Position numbers and translations under genes: made by a program
Shown here: positions 34,837 through 48,200 of the stretch, one piece after another
How the letters are laid out: each line of letters begins with the position of its first letter
Position numbering within the stretch: the stretch's first letter is position 1
DNA from: Sphingomonas glacialis
GTDB taxonomy: Bacteria; Pseudomonadota; Alphaproteobacteria; Sphingomonadales; Sphingomonadaceae
Direction of reading: 5' to 3'
Assembly (NCBI RefSeq): GCF_014653575.1
Contig: NZ_BNAQ01000002.1
Coordinates: 372,001 to 436,000 of the forward strand
Length of the DNA stretch: 64,000 bases
The notes under the pieces: model-generated
What the model saw: only the letters and a program-made list of their open reading frames with translations
What the model was told of the DNA's origin: nothing
Databases searched by the model: none

Positions 34837-34896
34837 GGACCGTCGACGGGCCACGCGGTCCCAACGCCGCGCGTGCTCTCTGTAAGGAGAGACTAC
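34837..34896 (+). promoter_or_regulatory. Structured serC leader (serC-RNA-motif-like)
   Basis: Two hairpins lie directly before serC. The first pairs GGACCG (34837-34842) with CGGTCC (34856-34861). The second pairs CTCTC (34876-34880) with GAGAG (34887-34891) and buries the ribosome binding site GGAG (34886-34889), six bases before the start codon region. A conserved two-hairpin 'serC' RNA motif has been described upstream of alphaproteobacterial serC genes, and this leader fits that layout. A covariance search would settle it. Confidence 0.65.
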
Positions 34897-36030
34897 ATGA
34901 CTGACGTACCTGCCGTCCCGGCGATCAAACCGGCGCGCCCCTACTTCTCATCCGGCCCGTGTGCGAAACCGCCCGGCTGGTCCCCTGAAAACCTCGCTAC
35001 CGAATCGCTCGGCCGCTCGCACCGTTCGAAGATCGGCAAGACGCGCCTCCAGCTCTGCATCGATCTGATGCGCGAACTGCTCAAGCTCCCCGACACGCAC
35101 CGCATCGGCATCGTCCCCGGCTCCGACACGGGTGCCTATGAAATGGCGATGTGGACGATGCTGGGCGCGCGTGCCGTCACCGCGCTTGCCTGGGAAAGCT
35201 TCGGCGAAGGCTGGGTCACCGATGCGGTCAAGCAGCTCAAGATCGATCCCACCGTCGTGCGCGCCGATTATGGCCAGCTGCCCGATCTGGACGCGGTCGA
35301 TTGGTCGAACGACGTTTTGTTCACCTGGAACGGCACCACCTCGGGCGTCCGCGTGCCGAACGCCGACTGGATCCCCGAGACCCGCGAAGGCCTGTCCTTC
35401 GCCGACGCGACCAGCGCGGTGTTTGCCTACGACATCGACTGGGCGAAGATCGATGTCGCGACCTTCTCGTGGCAGAAGGTGCTCGGCGGCGAGGGCGCAC
35501 ACGGCGTGCTGATCCTCGGTCCGCGTGCCGTCGAGCGGCTCGAGAGCTACACCCCCGCCTGGCCGCTGCCGAAGGTGTTCCGCCTCGTGTCGAAGGGCAA
35601 GCTCACCGAAGGCGTGTTCAAGGGCGAGACGATCAATACGCCATCGATGCTCGCGGTCGAGGATTGCATCGCAGCACTCGAATGGGCGAAGTCGATCGGC
35701 GGCGCGGACGGGCTGATCGCCCGCTCGGACGCCAATGCCGCAGCACTCGACCAGATCGTGGCGGAGCGTTCGTGGCTCGGTCACCTGGCGGCCGACGAGG
35801 CAACGCGCTCGAAGACCAGCGTGTGCCTGACGGTCGAGGGCGCCGACGAGGCGTTCATCAAGACCTTCGCCGGCCTGCTCGAAAAGCAGGGCGCCGCGTA
35901 TGACGTCGCCGGCTATCGCGACGCGCCGCCGGGCCTGCGCATCTGGTGCGGCGCGACGGTCGACACCGCCGACGTTGTCGCGCTCGGCCCGTGGCTCGAC
36001 TGGGCCTACGCGACCGCCAAGGCCGCCTGA
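34897..36030 (+). CDS. serC: Phosphoserine aminotransferase
   Basis: A 377-residue PLP enzyme making 3-phosphoserine from 3-phosphohydroxypyruvate. The PLP lysine is K194 in FSWQKVLGGEGAHG; SSGPCAKPPGW and FTWNGTTSGVRVP are typical of the alphaproteobacterial form. TAAGGAG precedes the ATG at 34897. Regulation probably involves the structured leader. serA follows after 136 bp that contain a hairpin and a REP-like repeat. Confidence 0.96.
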   Translation: MTDVPAVPAIKPARPYFSSGPCAKPPGWSPENLATESLGRSHRSKIGKTRLQLCIDLMRELLKLPDTHRIGIVPGSDTGAYEMAMWTMLGARAVTALAWESFGEGWVTDAVKQLKIDPTVVRADYGQLPDLDAVDWSNDVLFTWNGTTSGVRVPNADWIPETREGLSFADATSAVFAYDIDWAKIDVATFSWQKVLGGEGAHGVLILGPRAVERLESYTPAWPLPKVFRLVSKGKLTEGVFKGETINTPSMLAVEDCIAALEWAKSIGGADGLIARSDANAAALDQIVAERSWLGHLAADEATRSKTSVCLTVEGADEAFIKTFAGLLEKQGAAYDVAGYRDAPPGLRIWCGATVDTADVVALGPWLDWAYATAKAA

Positions 36031-36054
36031 TTGACGTCGCCTCGGCGGAGGGCT

Positions 36055-36079
36055 CCCATCAAAGTGATACTTTGATGGG
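36055..36079. repeat. Perfect 10-bp hairpin between serC and serA
   Basis: CCCATCAAAG and CTTTGATGGG are exact reverse complements around the loop TGATA. No T-run follows. Being directly after serC, it could terminate or stabilise the serC message, or be part of a serA leader. Confidence 0.75.
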
Positions 36080-36086
36080 GCCCGGA

Positions 36087-36140
36087 GGCCGGGGCCGCTG
36101 CGCAACTGACCGCAGCACATCCCCCATAGCGGCCCCGGCC
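36087..36140. repeat. REP-like inverted repeat upstream of serA
   Basis: GGCCGGGGCCGCT (36087-36099) and AGCGGCCCCGGCC (36128-36140) are perfect 13-bp arms separated by 28 bp. The element is of the same broad type as that at 17293 and sits 27 bp before the serA start. Confidence 0.8.
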
Positions 36141-36166
36141 TACGCCGGGGCGACGGAGTAGAATCC

Positions 36167-37744
36167 ATGCCAAAAGTCCTCATTTCCGACAAAATGGACC
36201 CCAAAGCCGCCCAGATCTTCCGCGAACGCGGCATCGAGGTCGACGAGATCACCGGCAAGACCCCCGAGGAAGTCATCGCGATCATCGGCCAGTATGACGG
36301 CCTCGCGATCCGCAGCTCGACCAAGGTGACCAAGGCCATTCTCGCCGCCGCGACCAACCTCAAGGTCATCGGCCGCGCCGGCATCGGCGTCGATAATGTC
36401 GATATCCCCGCCGCATCGGCGCAGGGCGTCGTCGTGATGAACACCCCGTTCGGTAACTCGATCACCACTGCCGAGCACGCCATCGCCTTGATGTTCGCGC
36501 TCGCCCGCCAGCTGCCCGAGGCCGACGCCTCGACCCAGGCCGGCAAGTGGGAGAAGAACCGCTTCATGGGCGTCGAGCTCACCGCCAAGACGCTCGGCCT
36601 GATCGGCGCGGGCAACATCGGCGGCATCGTCGCCGACCGTGCGCTCGGCCTGCGGATGAAGGTCGTCGCCTACGATCCGTTCCTGTCGCCCGAGCGCGCC
36701 GTCGAACTCGGCGTCGAGAAGGTCGAGCTCGACGAACTGCTCGCACGCGCCGACTTCATCACCCTCCACACCCCGCTCACCGACCAGACGCGCAACATCC
36801 TGTCGGCCGAGAATCTCGCCAAGACGAAGCAGGGCGTTCGTATCATCAACTGCGCGCGCGGCGGCTTGATCGACGAGGCCGCGCTCAAGGCCGGGCTCGA
36901 TTCGGGGCACATCGGCGGCGCGGCGCTCGATGTGTTTGTCGAGGAGCCGGCCAAGAGCAACCCGCTGTTCGGCACGCCCAACTTCGTCTCGACCCCGCAC
37001 CTCGGCGCCTCGACCGATGAAGCGCAGGTCAATGTCGCGATCCAGGTCGCCGAGCAGATGTCGGATTATCTGATGTCGGGCGGCATCACCAACGCGCTCA
37101 ACGTGCCGTCGCTGTCCGCCGAGGAAGCGCCGCGCTTGAAGCCGTACATGGCGCTCGCCGAGAAGCTCGGGTCGCTGGTCGGCCAGCTCACGACGGGCTC
37201 GATCGGGCGGATCTCGATCCACAGCGAAGGCGCTGCCGCCGAGCTCAACCAGAAGCCGATGGTGTCGGCAGTCCTCGCCGGCTTCCTGCGGACGCAGACC
37301 GACACGGTCAACATGGTCAACGCACCGCTCCTCGCCAAGGAGCGCGGGATGGAAGTGCGCGAAGTCCGCACCGAGCGCGAAGGCGATTACCACACGCTGC
37401 TGCGCGTCTCGGTCAAGACCGATGCGGGCGAGCGGTCGGTTGCGGGCACGCTGTTCGGAGACGCCGCGCCGCGCTTGGTCGAACTGTTCGGCATCAAGGT
37501 CGAAGCCGATCTCGCCGGGCACATGCTCTACGTCGTCAACGAGGATGCGCCCGGCTTTATCGGGCGCCTGGGCACCTTGCTCGGCACGGGCGGGGTCAAC
37601 ATCGGCACCTTCCATCTCGGCCGCCGTTCGGCGGGGGGCGAGGCGGTGTTGCTCCTGTCGATCGACGAAGCGCTGACGCCCGATCTGCTCGCGCAAGTCC
37701 GCGCGCTGGCGGGCGTGAAGACCGCGATGGGCTTGGCGTTCTGA
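36167..37744 (+). CDS. serA: D-3-phosphoglycerate dehydrogenase
   Basis: A 525-residue long-form enzyme, the first step of serine synthesis. The NAD-binding fold shows LIGAGNIGGIVADRA; the substrate-binding and catalytic segments are INCARGGLIDEAAL and STPHLGASTDEAQ with the His of the Glu/His pair. A central ASB domain and a C-terminal ACT domain (MLYVVNEDAPGFIGRLG) follow, so serine feedback is possible. The ribosome binding site is CGGAG. serC, serA and hisZ lie in the same orientation. Confidence 0.96.
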   Translation: MPKVLISDKMDPKAAQIFRERGIEVDEITGKTPEEVIAIIGQYDGLAIRSSTKVTKAILAAATNLKVIGRAGIGVDNVDIPAASAQGVVVMNTPFGNSITTAEHAIALMFALARQLPEADASTQAGKWEKNRFMGVELTAKTLGLIGAGNIGGIVADRALGLRMKVVAYDPFLSPERAVELGVEKVELDELLARADFITLHTPLTDQTRNILSAENLAKTKQGVRIINCARGGLIDEAALKAGLDSGHIGGAALDVFVEEPAKSNPLFGTPNFVSTPHLGASTDEAQVNVAIQVAEQMSDYLMSGGITNALNVPSLSAEEAPRLKPYMALAEKLGSLVGQLTTGSIGRISIHSEGAAAELNQKPMVSAVLAGFLRTQTDTVNMVNAPLLAKERGMEVREVRTEREGDYHTLLRVSVKTDAGERSVAGTLFGDAAPRLVELFGIKVEADLAGHMLYVVNEDAPGFIGRLGTLLGTGGVNIGTFHLGRRSAGGEAVLLLSIDEALTPDLLAQVRALAGVKTAMGLAF

Positions 37745-37803
37745 TCCTCTCCGAAGCGCGATTGCGGCTTTCGCTGCAATCGCGCTTCGGGCAAGGCGCG
37801 CGC

Positions 37804-38910
37804 ATGACATCTTCCCTCCTCCCGACCGGCTTCCACGACCGGCTCCCGCCCTTCGCCGACGCCGCCGCGCGGCTCGAGCAAGCGCTGCTCGGCGCAGCAC
37901 ATGCTTATGGCTACGAACGCGCCGACCCTGCCCTCGCCGAGTTTGAGGCCGGGCTGGCCGGTCGCCTCAAGGCCGCACGCGCACAGGACGCGGTGCGTTT
38001 CGTCGACCCCGTCTCCCAGGCGACGCTCGCGATCCGCCCCGACATGACCGCGCAGATCGGCCGCATCGCCGCGACGCGGATGGGCCACCATCCACGGCCC
38101 GTCCGCCTGTCCTATGCCGGCCCCGTGCTCAAGCTGCGCGCCTCGCAACTCTCCCCCGAGCGGGAAATGCGCCAGATCGGCTGCGAGTTGATCGGCCTCG
38201 ACACGATCGCCGCCGCGCGCGAGATCGTCGAGGTCGCGGTTGCCGCACTCGCCGCCGCCGGTGTTTCCAACGTCTCGATCGACTTCACGCTGCCCGACCT
38301 GATCGACGTGCTGGCGCGCGGCCCCTTCCCGGTCGAACCCGGCCAGATCGATACCCTGCGCGACCGGCTCGACGCCAAGGACGCTGGTGCTGTCGCCGCG
38401 CTGGCGCCCGCCTATCTCCCGCTGATCGAGGCCGCTGGCCCGTTCGAGTCGGCGCACGACCGGCTGTGCGCGTTCGATGCGGGCGGCGCGCTGACCTCGC
38501 GGCTCGACGGGCTGTGGCAGATCGCCGAGGGGCTCAAGGGCCGCGTCGCGCTCACGCTCGATCCGACCGAGCGCCACGGTTTCGAATATCAGAGCTGGCT
38601 CGGCTTCTCGATCTTCGCTGGCGGCGTGCTCGGCGAGATCGGCCGCGGCGGCACGTATACGATCGTTCACGAGAATGGCGCGGAAGAGACGGCGGTCGGC
38701 TTCTCGCTCTATGCCGATGCGATCGTCGCGGCGGGGCTCGCTGAGGTCGACCGGCGCCGGCTGTTCGTGCCGCTGGGGACCGATCCGGCTGTGGCGGCAG
38801 CGATGCGCGCGGCAGGCTGGGTCACCGTCGCCGCGCTCGAGGCCGGCGACACACCCGGGGCGCAGCTGTGCACGCATGTGCTGGCCGAGGGTGAGCCGCG
38901 CGCGCTTTAG
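37804..38910 (+). CDS. hisZ: ATP phosphoribosyltransferase regulatory subunit
   Basis: A 368-residue catalytically inactive relative of histidyl-tRNA synthetase that activates the short HisG. Class II synthetase-like motifs are visible: TGFHDRLPP, FVDPVSQATLAIRPDMTAQIGRIAATR and ERHGFEYQSWLGFSIFAGG. The ATG at 37804 is the first conserved start. hisG is not in the window. What follows it is degraded sequence; in relatives I recall purA often follows, but no purA is seen here. Confidence 0.93.
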   Translation: MTSSLLPTGFHDRLPPFADAAARLEQALLGAAHAYGYERADPALAEFEAGLAGRLKAARAQDAVRFVDPVSQATLAIRPDMTAQIGRIAATRMGHHPRPVRLSYAGPVLKLRASQLSPEREMRQIGCELIGLDTIAAAREIVEVAVAALAAAGVSNVSIDFTLPDLIDVLARGPFPVEPGQIDTLRDRLDAKDAGAVAALAPAYLPLIEAAGPFESAHDRLCAFDAGGALTSRLDGLWQIAEGLKGRVALTLDPTERHGFEYQSWLGFSIFAGGVLGEIGRGGTYTIVHENGAEETAVGFSLYADAIVAAGLAEVDRRRLFVPLGTDPAVAAAMRAAGWVTVAALEAGDTPGAQLCTHVLAEGEPRAL

Positions 38911-39086
38911 GACACGCGCGCAAGCTGCGTTATGCCGCCTGCTCGTCCAGTCGTGCGCCCACGGGTGACGCGAGCATCGAACGCTGTGCTACAGGTTGGC
39001 GTCTCGCCTGACGGCTTGATACCCCAGGACGACGTCGACAAATCCCAAGTGCCGCGCATCGAGACGCTTGCCGGCGGAAAAACCCC

Positions 39087-39200
39087 ACATTCCGCCTCGC
39101 CAAGCTCGGCAAACTGCGCACGCGCGGCGTCGAACTCGAGGGAGGCGCGCGTTTCAACCCTGCGTTCAACCTCAGCGGCGGCGAGATCACCGCCGCATCG
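39087..39200 (+). pseudogene. Fragment of a TonB-dependent receptor
   Basis: The plus frame beginning at 39087 translates to TFRLAKLGKLRTRGVELEGG and then ARFNPAFNLSGG. The piece LRTRGVELEG is typical of the barrel of TonB-dependent receptors (the segment following 'N-x-G-x-x-R-x-R-G-x-E'). It has no start and is cut off on both sides, so it is only a relic of about 38 codons. Confidence 0.55.
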
Positions 39201-39239
39201 TTCGCCAGCACGAGATGCCGCAGCGCCTCTCCTGCCCCG

Positions 39240-39360
39240 TGTAATGGAACACGCGGTCGTCGGGGCCGAGATCGACCTGCAGCAACGGCGTGAGCACGCC
39301 GATCATCTGGCGGTCGACAGAGTTGATCGCGGTGGCGGCAAACAGCAGCCCGCAGATCAT
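39240..39360 (-). pseudogene. Fragment of an MFS hexuronate-type transporter
   Basis: On the minus strand an ATG at 39360 opens MICGLLFAATAINSVDRQMI and continues GVLTPLLQVDLGPDDR. Helix 1 followed by DRQ...LTPLLQ-x-DLG is the first-helix signature of ExuT-like MFS transporters. The frame then runs into unrelated sequence and the remaining about 400 residues are missing. It is oriented with the neighbouring regulator gene. Confidence 0.6.
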
Positions 39361-39558
39361 TCAGCGATACGATCCGGCGCGGCGCGCGGCATCGGTAATC
39401 GTGGCTGCGGTCGCGGTCAGAGCTGGAGGCGTTTCGCGGCACGGGATGGTCGAAGGCCCGATCGGCATCACCTAGGCATTCCGGCCGTTCACCGACCCGG
39501 CTGCTCCGGAGTTTGACGTCGGGATTGCGCCATTTGTAGGACAACCTGAATGCGCTCT

Positions 39559-40005
39559 TCAGTCGCTCGCGCCGCTTCCCTCCCCTTTCGGGCGCAGGCT
39601 GGTCGTCTCGCTCAACTGCGAGTGGCGGCTGAGGCTTTCCTGCATGTGATGCCGCGCCGCCTCGCGCGCACGCGTAGAGTCCATCCGTACGATCGCGGCG
39701 AGGATCGCCTCATGCTCGCCCTGGACCTTGGCGGCGTAAGCACGGTCGCGCGTCACCTGGAACGCGCGGTATTGCGCGGTTGCGGCGACGAACACGCCCG
39801 ATCCCTGGCGCGAGGTCGTCAGCCCCTGCGCCGACAGCCGCGCGACCGCCTCGCGTACCACCGTCCGGCTGACATTCTCCGCCGCTGAGATTTCGAGCTG
39901 TGTCGGGAAACGCGAGCCCGGCGGCATTGCGCCCGTACGGATCCGTTCTTCGAGCTTGGCGAACAGCCCATCGGTCAACGATGCAGAATTTCGGGCCATC
40001 GCCAT
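39559..40005 (-). pseudogene. GntR/FCD (FadR-type) regulator with internal deletion
   Basis: An open frame of 148 residues. Residues 1-80 form a normal GntR winged helix (LEERIRTGAMPPGSRFPTQ, ENVSRTVVREAVARLSAQGL). Residues about 92-135 match only the last helices of the FCD ligand domain (AKVQGEHEAILAAIVRMDST, AREAARHHMQ). The first two-thirds of the FCD domain, roughly 90 residues, are absent, so the frame looks like an in-frame internal deletion product. It may still bind DNA but probably cannot sense its ligand. FCD regulators of this group often respond to sugar acids. Divergent from the beta-galactosidase gene. Confidence 0.75.
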
Positions 40006-40046
40006 TTCCCTCCCACCGCCCCCAATGCACCGGAGCGCTAACTTCT

Positions 40047-40085
40047 TGTCAGACTAATTTTGCAGTTGTAGCATAACTGCTGACA
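40047..40085. promoter_or_regulatory. Nested inverted repeat, candidate operator between FCD regulator and lacZ
   Basis: Perfect inner arms GCAGTT (40062-40067) and AACTGC (40075-40080) with a 7-bp spacer lie inside outer arms TGTCAG (40047-40052) and CTGACA (40080-40085). The left part, TTGTCAGACTAA, resembles the short palindromes bound by FadR-type regulators. It is placed in the divergent promoter region of the regulator and beta-galactosidase genes. Confidence 0.5.
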
Positions 40086-40099
40086 TCGAAGAGCGCTGA

Positions 40100-43970
<3,871 letters not shown>

Positions 43971-43982
43971 GGGGGAGACTCG

Positions 43983-44035
43983 ATGAAGCGCCGCGATCCT
44001 GCGGCGAGCGCAGCGCACCGGCAATCGACCCATTC
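43983..44035 (+). pseudogene. Truncated start of a further gene of the decayed locus
   Basis: GGGGGGAGACTCG followed by ATG is an excellent initiation site at 43983 and begins MKRRDPAASAAHRQS, a Tat-signal-like start. The frame soon enters sequence antisense to the next gene and carries no recognisable domain. It marks the right edge of the carbohydrate locus. Confidence 0.4.
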
Positions 44036-44081
44036 GCGGTCGCTCAAGCCAACTTCCGATGTCGATCAGGGCCTCGCATTG

Positions 44082-45251
44082 CTATTTGATCGAGGCTGCG
44101 AACGACAAGGTGAAATTGGAATTCGCGGCCATATTGCCCGAGGGCGTGATCCGAATGGCGTTCACCAATGGGTCGTAGCCATTCGACGGGGCATAGGACC
44201 AGGTCACCCCCTTGTCGTTCGAGTAGCTTATATTGGCAGCGGCGAGTGTAACCCCGCTCGTCCCGGAAACGAGCTTGACGGGCAACGCGGTGGTGCCATC
44301 GAAATTTGTGTTGAGGTAGGTTATCCCGGCGGGAAAGATGTCGGTAAGGATGATCGTACCCGGATCGACCGGACTGTTTCCAGTATTCGACACCGAAAAC
44401 ACGTAAACCACGTCGGTGCCGGGCAGGTTGTACGCCCCGAGATTTCCGGAGCGTGGCGCCGATGCTTTGGTCACCGACAGCGACGGCATCGGACACGCAC
44501 TGATCGACGCAATGCCAGCGCCCTGTTGACCCGTCGTGGTTTCGCCCGACTGAAACGGATAGTTTCCGTACCGCAGCACGACCGTCGTGACGGGTTGCGC
44601 AAACGTCGCAGTGATCGTGCCGTCATCGGAATTGTTGTTCGAAGCGCCGGTGCCGGCCGCTTGCGTCGCAGCGAGCGTTACCGGCGCAGTCGTGGCGCCT
44701 GACGTGAGCGCGGATCCGGTTGCCGTCCGTGGCGCCGTTGCGCCGTTCCCGTTCCCCCAGGGGGTGGTGAGCACAGGCGTATAGGTGGTCGCGCCGCTCG
44801 CCCCCGTTATCATGATCCAATCCCGATACTGGTTGAGCGTGAAATCGATATCGTGCGTGACGACCGAGAAGTCGCGAATTGGCGTGGAGAATGTGAAGGT
44901 CACCGTGATGACCCGCGTTCCGCTGGTCAGGTCGGTGGTCCGGCCCGCAAAAATTCCGCCGAAGACGAGGTCGCGTTTGGTCGCATCGGGGCCTGTGATC
45001 AACGTCCCGATCGCCGGCATCTGCGTGTTCGCAATGGCCGTCGAGCTCAGGCCGTTCTGCGCAATCGCCACGGAAAAGGGCAGCGAAGCGCCAGCGCTGC
45101 TGACGGCGGTGTAGGCATAGGTGGAACCGTAATTGAGCGTCGCCGCCGGCTGGTTGGCAAAGGCGAAAGTGTACTGGCTCGCGACATCGCACGAGGCGTG
45201 CGCCACAGCGGGCGCCACGAGCGCCATGAGCGCGGCAAAAACCCTTTTCAT
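44082..45251 (-). CDS. Secreted DUF11-type protein, last gene of surface locus
   Basis: A 389-residue protein with a cleaved signal peptide (VAPAVAHASC). The first 250 residues are Thr/Ser/Ala-rich beta-structure; residues about 250-389 form a DUF11-type domain (VVYVFSVSNTGNSPVDPGTI, LTDIFPAGITYLNTNFDG). DUF11 domains are Ig-like modules of cell-surface proteins. The start overlaps the stop of the giant barrel gene by four bases, so the two are coupled. It probably accompanies the barrel as a surface or secreted component. Confidence 0.82.
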   Translation of the reverse strand: MKRVFAALMALVAPAVAHASCDVASQYTFAFANQPAATLNYGSTYAYTAVSSAGASLPFSVAIAQNGLSSTAIANTQMPAIGTLITGPDATKRDLVFGGIFAGRTTDLTSGTRVITVTFTFSTPIRDFSVVTHDIDFTLNQYRDWIMITGASGATTYTPVLTTPWGNGNGATAPRTATGSALTSGATTAPVTLAATQAAGTGASNNNSDDGTITATFAQPVTTVVLRYGNYPFQSGETTTGQQGAGIASISACPMPSLSVTKASAPRSGNLGAYNLPGTDVVYVFSVSNTGNSPVDPGTIILTDIFPAGITYLNTNFDGTTALPVKLVSGTSGVTLAAANISYSNDKGVTWSYAPSNGYDPLVNAIRITPSGNMAANSNFTLSFAASIK

Positions 45252-48200
45252 CGACCCGATAGTCCCAGGAAAGCGAAGCGCGTCTGATCGAACTTCAGAC
45301 GTGCGGTGAGGAATGCGCCATGATGCGTCGACCGCTCCGCCGCAAAGTCGCGGTCGGCAAAGCCGGAAAAATTCCAGCCGGCGGTGACCAGCATATTGGC
45401 GGCCGGGCGAAGTCCGATCACCGGGCCGACGGCATAGGCCAGGGTGCGCCCGTCGAGATCGCCGCGCGCGGTTGCGTGCACCCCGACTTCGAGCCAGTCC
45501 GCCAGGCCGAGATGTCCGTCGAGCCCCGCCACGGCGGTCACGCCGCGAAGGTCATAGCTCGCGATCCGGTCGCTGGTATAGCGCGCGGCGAGGAAGATGC
45601 CGATCTCGCTGCGCTGATACAGGCCGGTTTCGTCGCGGCCATACGGTGCCCAATCGAACGACAGGCTGCCGAGCAACCGGCCGGAACGCGCATCGCCGGT
45701 GACGAGCAACACGCCGCCGCCGGGCGCCGTCGCACCCCTGACCGCGCCGCTCACACTGTCGGCGCGGTATTCGAGCTTGGCCAAGAACGCGACCTGACGG
45801 GATGCCGGTCGCGATGCCGCCGACACGGCGACGTTGGCGACGCTGGTGGTGGTGCCCCCGACCTGGACACGCGACCAGGTCGCAAGGCCGCCAAGTGCCT
45901 GCCCCTCGCCAAGCTGACGCAGCAAGCCGAGCGTCAGCGCGGCCCGGTCACCGAGCGAGCCGAGCCGATATTCGGCACGCGCCGTGCTGCTCCACCGGCC
46001 GCCGCGATAGCCCAGCCCCAACGTCAGCGCGTTGAAATCCTCGGTCAGCGTCGCACCGTTGCCGACGAAACCACCGCTGGCGACGGGCTGTGCGGCGGTG
46101 ACGACCGTCGCCGGATCGATCCCGCCGAGCGTACGGTTGCCATCGATCGTCGCATCGATCGTCCAATGCTTGCCGAGCTCGAACGATTGCGCAAGACCAT
46201 AGGCTGCGTAGCTGCGCCGGCCATATTCGCTCAGCATCTGATCCGACACGCTGCTCGTGATGCGGCCGCCGGCCCAGGGCTTGAGGTCGAAGCCCAGGCG
46301 CGCGGTCCGTGCATCGATCTTGTCGCCATGCGCCAGCTCGTACGTGCCGACCAGCGTGACGGAATCGCTCAGCGCGAAGCGCGCCCCGGCGCGGTGGCGT
46401 TGCGGGAAGTCGATGCTGCCGGCATTGCCCAAGGCGAGACTGCTGCTCGCATCGAGCTCCAGTCGATTGTCGAACAGCCGCTGCGTCGCGCCACCCTCGA
46501 TCAGCGTCGAGACCGCCGCGCCGCCATTGGCGAGGCGATCCTCCGCATGCGCCAGCGCGATGCGAAAATCGGTCCGCGCGCCGCGATAGTCGAGCCGCAG
46601 CTGCGCCGCGCGGCGGGTGGTCGCATCGACCAGGCTAGCGTCGTTCCAAACGCTCGCCGTTGCAGAGAGGTTTTCCGTGACCTTGGCGCGAAGATCGGCG
46701 CCGATCTTGCGGCGGCCACGTTCGGCGCCGTTTTGCTGGCCAAGCCCGAAGCCAAGATCCTGTTGCCGCGCATAGCCGAGCAGATCGAAGCGTCGATCAT
46801 GATGCTCGACCTCGACCTGCCAGGCCATTCCGCTGCTCTGGCCGGGCTGGGTGTTCGCGGCGCCCGAAAGCGACCGATTGCCCCGGCTGGCGGCGAGTTC
46901 GGCGCGGATCTCGGTGTCGCGCGCAAACCGCAGGCGGAGATCGGTCGCGATCAGATCGGTCCGCCCCTGATCGCCATCGTCGTGCAGCACGGTGGCCCCG
47001 ACGCGCAGCGCGCCGCCCCTGCCGTCATACCGCACGCGCGCGCCGCCATTGAGCGCGCCGGAATCGTCCCGATCGACCTCGTAATCGGCGACGATGAACT
47101 GCGGGTTCAGGTCACTCGACCGGCTCAGGACGGGTGCCGAGAAGCGGATCGTTCCGGCAGCATAATCGATATCGTAATCGACGAAACGAGTCAGCGCGCG
47201 GCGGTCCATGATCCGCTCGGAGCGCAGCCGGTCGCGGACTTCGATGACGATCTGCTCGCTATTGGCGAGCACGTCGCGCGACGCCAGCGCATAGGGGCCC
47301 GACAGGCCATTGCCCTGGATCTCGTCGCGACGATGCCGAGTCGCGATGCGGGCGGCAAAACCGCTGGCGGCAAGGCGACGGCCCCGCGCTTCCGCCTTGA
47401 AGCCGGTCGCCGTCCGGGTGTAGCGGCCGAGATCGGTTTCGCCGAAGCCCGTCTCGAAATCACCGAACAGCGCATAGAACTGGCGCCGCTCGAGCTTGAC
47501 GTAGAGCTTGCGCGTCGATGCCGCGTCGAACCTTCGCTCGGAGCGATCGGCATAGAGCGTATAATAAGTGTTGGGGTCGATCGCGCCCGAAAGGCGCTGG
47601 TCCTCGCGCCGCTTTGCGCTGTCATAGGCGAGCGTCAGCAGCCATTTTCCCAGAATTCGCCCCTTTGCGTAGAAGGCGATCCGACCGTCGGCGCGGATCT
47701 TGTCCGCACGCTCGATCGCTTCGATATGGCCTGCCAGCCCCGCGCGGTCGACACCGGCCTCGGCCAAGCCAACGATGGTCCAGGCGCGGGCGCCCGGTTC
47801 GAGCCATGTCTCGACTTGCTGCGAGCGGACGGTATCGCGATCGCGGAAGCTGAACGTGATCGTGACGGCGCCGCTCACCGTGGTCGGGGCGAGCGCGATA
47901 TAGGCGATGCCGTCGTCGCCCGTCACGTGCCACACGGGTTTGGCCCGGCCGAGCCCGGTCAGCGCCCGTGCCTGTTCGGCGTCGATCTCCATCGCCGTCG
48001 CATAGGGCGCAGACACGGCGATATCGCCGACGGTCCCGGCGTGAACCGGGCGGCCGTCGCGATCGATGAGGCGGACCGCGAGGACCGGGCGGCGGACGCC
48101 ATCGGCGACGAGCACGGATTTTTCGGGCAGATACTGCGCGCGCGCCGCCGTTCGCACGAAATGGACGTCGCGCGACAGCGTCGTGACCAGCGCGCCGTCG

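Larger units (their letters stand above)
38911..39558. other. Degraded stretch holding gene fragments
   Basis: About 650 bp without an intact gene between hisZ and the GntR/FCD gene. It holds a TonB-receptor fragment on the plus strand and an MFS-transporter fragment on the minus strand (listed separately). The rest gave no recognisable product in any frame. It reads as the left scar of the decayed carbohydrate locus that continues to 44035. Confidence 0.7.
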
